Assembly: GCA_030672375.1 (NCBI GenBank)
Contig: DAOVGP010000014.1
Coordinates: 1 to 10,501, forward strand
Length of the DNA: 10,501 bases
Direction: 5' to 3'
DNA from: Candidatus Aenigmatarchaeota archaeon
GTDB lineage: Archaea; Aenigmatarchaeota; Aenigmatarchaeia; CG10238-14
Positions 6,217 to 10,501 of this stretch are shown piece by piece. Position 1 is the stretch's first letter. Each line of letters begins with the position of its first letter. Below the pieces are notes generated by a model, which had not been told where the DNA came from, ran no database searches, and saw only the letters and a program-made list of their open reading frames with translations. A program made the position numbers and the translations under genes.

Positions 6217-6900
6217 TTGAATATTCTGACTGATATCATGACTTCTAGTTTAACAAAAATTCAAGAAGAGGTACTCAGGAAAAAACAAAAAGAAATTGCT
6301 AAGAAAGTGATTTTAGAGGATGATTTTTCCGAACGTATAAAAACAATAGCAGGATTTGATCTGGCTTTCAAGGATGATACAGCATTTGTTGCTGGGGTCT
6401 TGTTAGATTATGAAACTCTCATTACAAGAGAAATTAAGATAATAAAAGCGAAACTCTCATTCCCTTACATACCTACTTTTCTCACATTCAGGGAAGGACC
6501 ACCGATAATTAAACTTTACAAAAAACTGAAAACAATGCCAGGTATCATGATGATCAATGGTCAAGGGATATCTCACCCTTTACATTGTGGAATTGCTTCT
6601 CATGTCGGAGTTTTACTCGATACTCCTTCTATAGGAGTTGCTCAGAGCAGACTGTGTGGAGAATATAGAGAACCGAAAGAAGTTGGGGATCATTCCCTAC
6701 TCAAGTATGAAGGAAAATCCGTAGGATATGTTTATAAATCTAAAAAGAATTGCAGACCAATTTTCATCTCACCGGGCCATAGAATATCTTTAAAATCTTC
6801 TCTCGAAATCGTTAAGAATTGTATGAAGAATTTTAAATTACCTATTCCTCTTTACTTAGCGCACACCCACGCCAACAAAATTAAGAAACTATCTCACTAG
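6217..6900 (+). CDS. nfi: Endonuclease V homologue with catalytic Asp-to-Asn change, 227 aa
   Basis: Endonuclease V cuts DNA or RNA next to deaminated adenine (inosine). Family motifs are present in order: IAGFDLAF with the first metal-binding Asp (D48), PYIPTFLTFRE with the conserved Glu (E93), ISHPLHCGIASHVGVLLD, PSIGVAQSRLCG, FISPGHRIS, and LAH (H216) near the end. The usual third carboxylate, in the motif V-D-G-H/Q-G, is here I-N-G-Q-G: N114, codon AAT at 6556-6558. In characterised family members this Asp is needed for activity, so the protein may be weak, altered or only bind. The frame is intact and the length is normal. TTG 6217 abuts the pilin stop; ATG 6238 would remove seven residues and is an equally fair start. 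It is the last gene of the surface chain, which is an unexpected place for a repair enzyme. Confidence 0.88.
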   Translation: MNILTDIMTSSLTKIQEEVLRKKQKEIAKKVILEDDFSERIKTIAGFDLAFKDDTAFVAGVLLDYETLITREIKIIKAKLSFPYIPTFLTFREGPPIIKLYKKLKTMPGIMMINGQGISHPLHCGIASHVGVLLDTPSIGVAQSRLCGEYREPKEVGDHSLLKYEGKSVGYVYKSKKNCRPIFISPGHRISLKSSLEIVKNCMKNFKLPIPLYLAHTHANKIKKLSH

Positions 6901-6943
6901 AACATAGAAAAGTAAAAATATCTCAATCCCTAAAAGATTACTC

Positions 6944-7108
6944 GTGTCTGTTTGGAAGAACATCAAGTGTCCTGGTTGTAGGAAGCCCAATGATAGGGAA
7001 GATCTTAAAGCAAGAAATGGTAAATGCATTCATTGTGGGTTTCCAATAGTCTCTAATCTTAACTCTTTTTGTGGAAAAATCAAGCAAATGATTCTTAAAC
7101 AGGTATGA
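6944..7108 (+). CDS. Small zinc-ribbon protein, 54 aa
   Basis: An open frame starts at GTG 6944 and reads MSVWKNIKCPGCRKPNDRED at its start. It has two CxxC pairs, CPGC at 9-12 and CIHC at 28-31, spaced like a zinc ribbon, and a fifth Cys at 43. A basic tail ends the protein. The frame is closed upstream by a TAG at 6905, so GTG is the only plausible start; no Shine-Dalgarno site is seen. The 43-nt gap after endonuclease V and the 42-nt gap before AMMECR1 leave its transcription unit open. Such small ribbons occur in archaeal RNA polymerase, ribosomal and nucleic-acid-binding proteins; I cannot assign a role. Paired CxxC motifs in an otherwise coding-free gap make chance unlikely. Confidence 0.7.
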   Translation: MSVWKNIKCPGCRKPNDREDLKARNGKCIHCGFPIVSNLNSFCGKIKQMILKQV

Positions 7109-7150
7109 TACATCTTACTTTTATTTTTTCAACCACCAAGAATAATTGAT

Positions 7151-7738
7151 ATGTTATCCTTATCAGACGGGAAAGAATTGGTAGAACTTGTTAGAAAAAC
7201 TCTTGAATATTACTTCAAACACAGAGAGCTGAAGATAAGGGAAACTAGATTCAAAGAAAAGAGAGGGGCGTTCGTTTCCATTCACACCTTTCCCGAGCAT
7301 GAACTCAGGGGATGTATAGGTTATTCAGAACCCATCTTTTCGTTGGGTGAGACTGTGCAGAAAGCTTCCCTTTCAGCAGCCTTTCAAGACTCAAGATTTC
7401 CGCCATTGACAGAAGATGAGTTAAAAAAAATAGTTTTTGAAGTGTCTGTATTAACCGTACCCGATATCATCAAGATTAAAAATCCAAAAGAATACGTAAA
7501 GAAAATCAAGATAGGAAAAGACGGCCTCATTATTGAGTATGGTGTTCTTTACAAGGGCTTATTATTGCCTCAAGTTCCAGTACAATACGATTGGGATGTA
7601 AAAACTTATCTTGAGCATCTTTGTATGAAGGCGGGTTTGTTTGTGGATACTTGGTTAAATCAAAAAGTAAAGATCTACAAATTCCAAGCACAGATCTTCA
7701 TGGAAAAAAAACCTAACGGAGAAGTTATCCAAACATAG
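7151..7738 (+). CDS. amrA: AMMECR1-domain protein (AmmeMemoRadiSam system protein A), 195 aa
   Basis: The hallmark hexapeptide LRGCIG is at residues 52-57, followed by AAFQDSRFPPLT (76-87) and GLLLPQVPVQYDW in the second half. These define the AMMECR1 family, which in prokaryotes travels with MEMO and a radical SAM protein; to my knowledge the chemistry is not settled. The length and all motifs look complete. The partner radical SAM gene lies 1.7 kb away at 9398, with a block of minus-strand tRNA and protein genes between them. MEMO is not visible. A TATA-like ACTTTTATTTT near 7116-7126 precedes the ATG by about 27 nt and no Shine-Dalgarno site is seen, which suggests a leaderless message. 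The 3' end overlaps the opposing gene by 14 nt. Confidence 0.93.
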   Translation: MLSLSDGKELVELVRKTLEYYFKHRELKIRETRFKEKRGAFVSIHTFPEHELRGCIGYSEPIFSLGETVQKASLSAAFQDSRFPPLTEDELKKIVFEVSVLTVPDIIKIKNPKEYVKKIKIGKDGLIIEYGVLYKGLLLPQVPVQYDWDVKTYLEHLCMKAGLFVDTWLNQKVKIYKFQAQIFMEKKPNGEVIQT

Positions 7739-7934
7739 AACTCAAGGCATCTGACATAGAGTCTTCTTTACTTACTTCAGGATAATAGTATTTTCTTTCT
7801 GGCTCTTCACACCTAAAACAAACCCATTTACCATATTTTTTTCGTACACATCTTATACAACCAATAGTTCCACAGTCATCACATTCTATTAATTCCTTTC
7901 CTCTACTGCCGCAGCGAGGACATATCAACTCCAT
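7725..7934 (-). CDS. Multi-CxxC zinc-binding protein with SSMFG tail, 69 aa
   Basis: Eight cysteines form four CxxC pairs: CPRC (5-8), CDDC (18-21), CIRC (26-29) and CFRC (39-42). That is enough for two zinc ions in a treble-clef or cross-brace arrangement within the first 43 residues. A charged linker follows, then the tail SKEDSMSDALSSMFG. The tail is nearly shared with the 98-aa protein encoded at 8856-9152. An AAAGGTTG just upstream of the ATG may serve as ribosome site. It lies downstream of tRNA-Leu, on the same strand, and its last 14 nt overlap the end of AMMECR1 tail to tail. I do not know a function; a nucleic-acid or protein adaptor is plausible. Confidence 0.75.
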   Translation of the reverse strand: MELICPRCGSRGKELIECDDCGTIGCIRCVRKKYGKWVCFRCEEPERKYYYPEVSKEDSMSDALSSMFG

Positions 7935-7995
7935 CTTACAACCTTTAAATTATATGGTATTTTGTGAATTTATCTTCTTCCATAAACATGTTTAC

Positions 7996-8011
7996 AAAAA
8001 GAAATTTCTTA
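7996..8011 (-). terminator. T-rich terminator after tRNA-Leu
   Basis: Directly after the discriminator base of tRNA-Leu, the minus strand reads AAGAAATTTCTTTTT: a short self-complementary stretch ending in five T. T-runs are the usual archaeal stop signal. Confidence 0.45.
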
Positions 8012-8057
8012 TGCAGGGGCTGAGATTCGAACTCAGGAACTCACTAAGAGAGTAGGT

Positions 8058-8069
8058 TCCTTATTAAAC
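8058..8069 (-). other. tRNA-Leu intron 2 (12 nt, position 37/38)
   Basis: GTTTAATAAGGA lies at the canonical anticodon-loop site. Central pairing CTCA/TAAG has one mismatch and there is no inner helix, so it is a minimal intron. Removing it is needed to get a 7-nt loop. Confidence 0.6.
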
Positions 8070-8076
8070 CTTGAGC

Positions 8077-8106
8077 ATCGGCATCATTAATCAGCGCTCA
8101 ATGATT
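8077..8106 (-). other. tRNA-Leu intron 1 (30 nt, position 30/31)
   Basis: It lies inside the 5' half of the anticodon stem, a non-canonical place. The bulge-helix-bulge is nearly ideal: exon CGGT pairs with intron GCCG (one G-T pair), the bulges are AG^A and AT^G, and there is a 6-bp inner helix. Confidence 0.7.
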
Positions 8107-8177
8107 CTACCGCCGTTGACCACTTGGCTACCCCTGCTTAGATATAATATAGAATTAATTAAAAGAAAATGATATTT

Positions 8178-8687
8178 TTAACTTATCGTTTTCAATTCTG
8201 ATTTAAGTCCTTCAATCTGTCTCCTCAAGTCGCTAACGACTCCTTCCAATTCACCAGTCTCATAAATGGGTGGAGGAACTTCTTGTTCATATCCTTTAGG
8301 TCTTAAGAATTCTGAGTCTAATGATAGGACTTGTTTATCTATCTTATTTATAGCAGATTCTAACAACTTTCTATTCTCATCTTTCAATTCTTCAATCTGT
8401 TTTTGAACTTCAAGTGCATTCTTTAATGCCATTATAGTATTTTTAAGGTTGTTAATAAAATTTAGAACGATTTTATATCTGTCAATTTTTATGAACAATG
8501 GTGCAAATTCAGGTTTCTTAGGTTTTTCTATAACTTCAGGAATCGGTTTCTGTTCTTCAACAGGAATTTTTTCTTCCAGTTCTTTTGGTTTTTCTGTAAT
8601 TTTATCAGAGATTTTTTTACCTTCAATAACATTTTTAATTTCTTCTATGTCTTCCTCCCTTTTCTTCCTCTTCCTGAAAAAAACCAT
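8178..8687 (-). CDS. Coiled-coil protein of unknown function, 169 aa
   Basis: From ATG 8687 the protein begins MVFFRKRKKREEDIEEI, a basic tip, followed by a Lys/Glu/Pro-rich disordered linker (about 20-60). Then comes APLFIKIDRYKIVLNFINNL (63-82), a long predicted helix with heptad character (about 80-125), the segment FLRPKGYEQEVPPPIYE (about 128-144), and a second coiled coil to the end. This reads like a scaffold or polar-tip adaptor built from two helical arms; I do not know a named family. An ATG at 8738 would add 17 residues, but GAGGG six to ten bases before ATG 8687 supports the shorter form. It sits between tRNA-Gly and tRNA-Leu on the same strand. It has no signal peptide, so it should be cytoplasmic. 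Confidence 0.7.
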   Translation of the reverse strand: MVFFRKRKKREEDIEEIKNVIEGKKISDKITEKPKELEEKIPVEEQKPIPEVIEKPKKPEFAPLFIKIDRYKIVLNFINNLKNTIMALKNALEVQKQIEELKDENRKLLESAINKIDKQVLSLDSEFLRPKGYEQEVPPPIYETGELEGVVSDLRRQIEGLKSELKTIS

Positions 8688-8789
8688 TATCTTCCCTCTG
8701 AATAAATTATACTTTTTGGTAATAAAGTTATGGTTCACTGAACTTAAAAAATTAGTGCGGCTGGCGGGATTTGAACCCGCGCTGCAACC

Positions 8790-8802
8790 TTCGCCCTTAA
8801 GT
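8790..8802 (-). other. tRNA-Gly intron 2 (13 nt, anticodon loop)
   Basis: ACTTAAGGGCGAA is bounded so that the loop becomes CTGCCAC. TGCC pairs with GGCG. Cutting one base earlier (canonical 37/38) would give CTGCCAA instead; the sequence does not settle which. Confidence 0.5.
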
Positions 8803-8811
8803 GTGGCAGGG

Positions 8812-8824
8812 CTCCACTCATAAT
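8812..8824 (-). other. tRNA-Gly intron 1 (13 nt, position 29/30)
   Basis: ATTATGAGTGGAG lies in the 5' side of the anticodon stem. Flanks can form outer helix TAGG/CCTG and central helix ACAC/GTGG (three of four paired), with 3-nt bulges AA^A and AG^C. Other registers one or two bases away are possible but leave a G-T pair in the stem. Confidence 0.55.
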
Positions 8825-8855
8825 TTGTGTCCTAACCAGGCTAGACCACAGCCGC

Positions 8856-9152
8856 TTAACCAAAGATAGAACTGAAGCCTGTCATCGCTGATTCTTCTTC
8901 TGATTTTATTTGTGCTATAACCTTTTCTGTATCCCTTTTGTTCGCGATCTTTCCTAAGTTCTTCATTAATCCCTTTGCTTTATTACAAGTTTCTTCTAAC
9001 CCAGAAATGTAACAGTAATAATCATTTCCTTTTAAACCCAAGCCCCCAGATTCTTTAAAAATTATACTCGCTTTGGAAACTACTTCATCCTTCAATATAA
9101 CATTTTTAACTTTCTGTAAATCTTGTTTTTTTATCTTGAAAACTACTTCCAT
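8856..9152 (-). CDS. Uncharacterised alpha/beta protein with SSIFG tail, 98 aa
   Basis: The start MEVVFKIKKQDLQKVKNVIL predicts a strand and helix. Two further strands (ASIIFKESGG and NDYYCYISG) and a helix EETCNKAKGLMKNLGKIA follow, suggesting a small ferredoxin-like or Pcc1-like fold. The end is an acidic helix and the tail SEEESAMTGFSSIFG. The match to Pcc1 (KEOPS subunit) is by outline only and I would not name it so. GTG 9161 would add three residues, but GAGGTGG at 9158-9164 lies 5 nt before ATG 9152 and fixes the start. A strong TATA box (9192-9200) stands about 44 nt upstream. The stop codon touches the first base of tRNA-Gly. The tail resembles that of the 69-aa zinc protein at 7725. 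Confidence 0.75.
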   Translation of the reverse strand: MEVVFKIKKQDLQKVKNVILKDEVVSKASIIFKESGGLGLKGNDYYCYISGLEETCNKAKGLMKNLGKIANKRDTEKVIAQIKSEEESAMTGFSSIFG

Positions 9153-9189
9153 TTTTACCACCTCTGACTTTTACAATTGATGACTTTTT

Positions 9190-9204
9190 AACTTTTATAC
9201 TTTT
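9190..9204 (-). promoter_or_regulatory. Promoter (TATA) of the 98-aa gene / tRNA-Gly unit
   Basis: The minus strand reads AAAAGTATAAAAGTT, a strong archaeal TATA match, just past the 3' end of tRNA-Thr and about 44 nt before ATG 9152. A start near 9170 would leave a short leader that includes the GAGGTGG ribosome site. Confidence 0.6.
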
Positions 9205-9208
9205 CTCA

Positions 9209-9293
9209 AGCCTCGGACGGGATTTGAACCCGCGATCTTCCGCTTTCCCTAAATATACGAGGCGGATGCATTACCGATCTATGCTACCGAGGC
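9209..9293 (-). tRNA. tRNA-Thr(CGT) with an 11-nt intron
   Basis: GCCTCGG pairs with CCGAGGC, and discriminator T fits archaeal Thr. The D-arm is GCAT/ATGC, the anticodon stem is TCCGC/GCGGA, the variable loop is AGATC and the T-arm is GCGGG-TTCAAAT-CCCGT. Eighteen bases lie between the anticodon stem halves instead of seven. Removing 11 nt (9245-9255) after position 37 gives the loop CTCGTAA with anticodon CGT (9257-9259) and a 74-nt tRNA. CCA is not encoded. It is the first gene of the minus-strand tRNA/protein block. Confidence 0.88.
9245..9255 (-). other. tRNA-Thr intron (11 nt, position 37/38)
   Basis: TATTTAGGGAA lies at the canonical site. Central pairing CTCG/AGGG has three of four positions paired and there is no inner helix, so this is about the smallest possible tRNA intron. 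Confidence 0.65.
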
Positions 9294-9307
9294 AATCCCC
9301 TTCTTTC

Positions 9308-9321
9308 ATTTAATATACTTT
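9308..9321 (-). promoter_or_regulatory. TATA box for tRNA-Thr
   Basis: The minus strand reads AAAGTATATTAAAT, centred about 22 nt before the first base of tRNA-Thr, the expected place for an archaeal tRNA promoter. Confidence 0.5.
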
Positions 9322-9345
9322 AATTGTAGGTTAGAAAAAATATAC

Positions 9346-9355
9346 CTTTTATAAG
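9346..9355 (+). promoter_or_regulatory. TATA box for the radical SAM gene
   Basis: CTTTTATAAG lies about 45 nt before ATG 9398. A second AT-rich block, ATATATAATATATT, lies right before the ATG and may be leader or a second box. No Shine-Dalgarno site is seen. Confidence 0.4.
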
Positions 9356-9397
9356 AATTTAGGTTTAATACTTAGTCCTCACAATATATAATATATT

Positions 9398-10396
9398 ATG
9401 CAAGAAGCTATGCTGTGGCACAAGGAAAGGAAAAAAATCAGATGTGAACTCTGTGCCAGAAGGTGTTTGATACCTGAAAATAAAGAAGGTTTTTGTAGGG
9501 TTAGGGTTAACAAGAAAGGAACATTATATACATTAAACTACGGTAAGATCGTTTCGATGGACGTCGATCCAATCGAAAAAAAACCCTTGTTCCATTTCTA
9601 TCCCGGTAGTCATACATTGTCTCTTGCTTCAGTAGGTTGTAACTTCAAATGCCAATTCTGCATAAACTGGGAGATCAGTCAAGCAGAAAAAATAACTGGA
9701 AAGACTTATACACCCGAAGATATAGTCAAAATCGCTAATGAAAAAAACCTTAAGATAATAGCGTACACTTATTCAGAACCGACCATGTTCTTCGAGTTCG
9801 CGTATAGGGTTTCGAGAATTGCTAAGAGGTATGACATAAAGAGTGTCTTCGTGACGAATGGTTATTTGACTTCTGATGCAATCAAAAAGATAGGCAAGTA
9901 CGTTGATGCGGTTTGCGTTGATATTAAAGCCTCTGCAAATCCAGAATTCTACAAAAAATACATGGATGTTCCTGATGTCAAACCCATATTTAATGCATTA
10001 AAAAATTTCAAGAAACATAGAGTGTTCATAGAAATATCAAACTTGATTATTCCAAAATTAGGCGACAACCCCGAAGACAATCACAGGGTTGCTGAATGGA
10101 TTATAGATAACCTTGGCTCGAGTGTTCCTTATCATATTTTACGTTTCACACCAGTTTACAAGATGACAGACGTACCTCCCACACCCCTTCAGACACTAGA
10201 AAAGTTTGCTGCAGATGCTAAGAAGGTTGGTTTAAGGTATCCATACGTTGGTGAATGGGGAAGCAACTTCGAGAATACTTATTGTTATAACTGTAGAAAT
10301 ACAGTTATAGAGAGGACGGGTATTTTTGTGAACAAGATAAATCTTGATAAGAACAGATGTCCGAATTGTGGATTCATGATAAACATCAAAAGATAA
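9398..10396 (+). CDS. amrS: AmmeMemoRadiSam system radical SAM enzyme, 332 aa
   Basis: The radical SAM motif CNFKCQFC (C81, C85, C88) binds the [4Fe-4S] cluster that cleaves S-adenosylmethionine. Before it lies a Cys cluster (C16, C19, C23, C33: CELCARRC and GFC) typical of this subfamily, and at the C-terminus a rubredoxin-like zinc ribbon (C296, C299, C321, C324). NWEISQ after the motif and the conserved GEWGSNFENTYC near the end also fit AmrS. The length is normal and all metal ligands are present. It is the partner of AMMECR1 at 7151. The two genes are separated here by a tRNA-rich block and may be transcribed separately. The substrate is not known to me. ATG 9398 follows an AT-rich leader without ribosome site. 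Confidence 0.93.
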   Translation: MQEAMLWHKERKKIRCELCARRCLIPENKEGFCRVRVNKKGTLYTLNYGKIVSMDVDPIEKKPLFHFYPGSHTLSLASVGCNFKCQFCINWEISQAEKITGKTYTPEDIVKIANEKNLKIIAYTYSEPTMFFEFAYRVSRIAKRYDIKSVFVTNGYLTSDAIKKIGKYVDAVCVDIKASANPEFYKKYMDVPDVKPIFNALKNFKKHRVFIEISNLIIPKLGDNPEDNHRVAEWIIDNLGSSVPYHILRFTPVYKMTDVPPTPLQTLEKFAADAKKVGLRYPYVGEWGSNFENTYCYNCRNTVIERTGIFVNKINLDKNRCPNCGFMINIKR

Positions 10397-10410
10397 ATAT
10401 ATTTTTATAA
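10395..10410 (+). promoter_or_regulatory. TATA region of the right-edge secreted-protein gene
   Basis: AAATATATTTTTATAA starts at the stop codon of amrS and lies 16-31 nt before ATG 10426. This spacing would put the transcript start at or near the ATG, that is, a leaderless message. Confidence 0.4.
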
Positions 10411-10425
10411 AGTCAAATTCATTAC

Positions 10426-10501
10426 ATGAAACGTTTCATATTGTTGTTAATTATTTCATTATCATTTCTTCCAGTTGTATCAGCAGAGAATATGAATCAG
10501 T
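10426..10501 (+). CDS. Secreted protein, 5' end only
   Basis: The visible 25 codons begin MKRFILLLIISLSFLPVVSA and continue with ENMNQ. This is a standard Sec signal peptide: basic start, hydrophobic core, and a V-S-A cleavage motif before E21. It is not a class III pilin signal. The rest lies beyond the window, so the product is unknown. Confidence 0.7.
   Translation, partial: MKRFILLLIISLSFLPVVSAENMNQ

Larger units (their letters stand above)
8012..8137 (-). tRNA. tRNA-Leu(CAA) with two introns
   Basis: The acceptor arms GCAGGGG and CCCCTGC pair perfectly, and discriminator A fits Leu. The D-arm is GCC/GGC, the T-arm is CTGAG-TTCGAAT-CTCAG, and a long variable arm (CTC-TTAGT-GAG) marks a class II tRNA. 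The anticodon arm is only whole if two pieces are removed: a 30-nt intron after position 30 (8077-8106) and a 12-nt intron in the loop (8058-8069). This leaves GTAGG-CTCAAGA-CCTAC, a perfect 5-bp stem with anticodon CAA, and a mature length of 84 nt, normal for Leu. The larger intron forms a convincing bulge-helix-bulge: central helix CGGT/GCCG with 3-nt bulges and inner helix ATCATT/AATGAT. No CCA is encoded. The tRNA identity is firm; the exact cut points are my folding. Confidence 0.85.
8756..8855 (-). tRNA. tRNA-Gly(GCC) with two introns
   Basis: GCGGCTG pairs with CAGCCGC, the discriminator is A, the D-arm region is TGGTCTAGCCTGGTTAGGAC and the T-arm is GCGGG-TTCAAAT-CCCGC. The first three base pairs, the D-arm and the CTGCCAC loop are typical of archaeal glycine tRNAs. 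Twenty-six extra bases must leave the anticodon region. Removing 13 nt at 8812-8824 and 13 nt at 8790-8802 gives CAACC-CTGCCAC-GGTTG, a perfect stem and the usual Gly loop, with a 4-nt variable region and a mature length of 74 nt. The gene begins on the base right after the TAA stop of the 98-aa protein, so it is probably cut from that mRNA. A T-run (TAATTTTTTAAG) follows the 3' end. Identity is firm; the double-intron parse is inference. Confidence 0.82.

Noticed and set aside
8012..8137. Reading the tRNA as Met (CAT) or Leu (GAG) with a single intron
   Set aside because: CAT would sit in a class II tRNA with an A-C mismatch in the stem. GAG would have a pyrimidine at position 37 and no proper stem. 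The CAA reading gives a perfect stem.
8688..8738. Upstream ATG at 8738 for the coiled-coil protein
   Set aside because: ATG 8687 has GAGGG at the right distance, and the extra residues look like leader sequence.
8449..8823. Plus-strand open frame of 124 codons
   Set aside because: It runs antisense through the coiled-coil gene and into tRNA-Gly; its Ser/Phe-rich composition is that of a reversed Lys/Glu-rich gene.
1..10501. CRISPR array, insertion sequence, integrase or rRNA gene
   Set aside because: I see no regularly spaced repeats, transposase motifs, terminal inverted repeats or rRNA-like stretches.

Overview
The window looks archaeal. It has intron-containing tRNA genes, archaeal TATA boxes, pilin-type N-termini (for example a K-A-L-S-P-F start before a hydrophobic helix), an AMMECR1 protein, its radical SAM partner, and very many N-glycosylation sequons on exported proteins. 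The DNA is AT-rich, genes are tightly packed, and GTG and TTG starts are common. The number and placement of tRNA introns would fit a DPANN lineage such as Aenigmarchaeota or Micrarchaeota, but that assignment is a guess.

Left part (1-6900): a cell-surface locus. A pilin-like gene leaves the left edge on the minus strand, facing a second pilin-like gene (117-701). After a 261-nt regulatory gap comes a plus-strand chain of seven genes. The first fuses a winged-helix DNA-binding domain, one membrane helix and a large, heavily sequoned outer region. The second is a free-standing near-copy of the same winged helix. Four N-terminally anchored or pilin-like exported proteins follow. The last gene is an endonuclease V homologue whose third catalytic carboxylate is replaced by Asn. 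The junctions are 4-nt NTGA overlaps or direct abutment, so the chain is probably one transcript with coupled translation. The two winged-helix copies share 113 identical bases, far more than needed to keep the protein the same.

Middle part (6944-7738): a small zinc-ribbon gene of 54 codons, easy to miss because it starts with GTG, and AMMECR1 (amrA).

Right part (7725-9293, minus strand): tRNA and protein genes alternate. In transcription order they are tRNA-Thr(CGT), an uncharacterised 98-aa protein, tRNA-Gly(GCC), a 169-aa coiled-coil protein, tRNA-Leu(CAA) and a 69-aa multi-CxxC protein. All three tRNAs are interrupted. My folding needs five introns, two each in Gly and Leu, and four of them are only 11-13 nt. 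The 98-aa and 69-aa proteins are unrelated in their bodies but share a 15-residue C-terminal tail ending SS-M/I-FG.

Right edge: the AmmeMemoRadiSam radical SAM enzyme (amrS, 9398-10396), then the start of a secreted protein with a signal peptide that runs off the window. The third member of that system, MEMO (amrB), is not in view.

The best candidates for something undescribed are the duplicated winged-helix module that occurs both fused to and split from a surface protein inside a pilin-like operon, the double mini-intron tRNAs, and the shared C-terminal tail.
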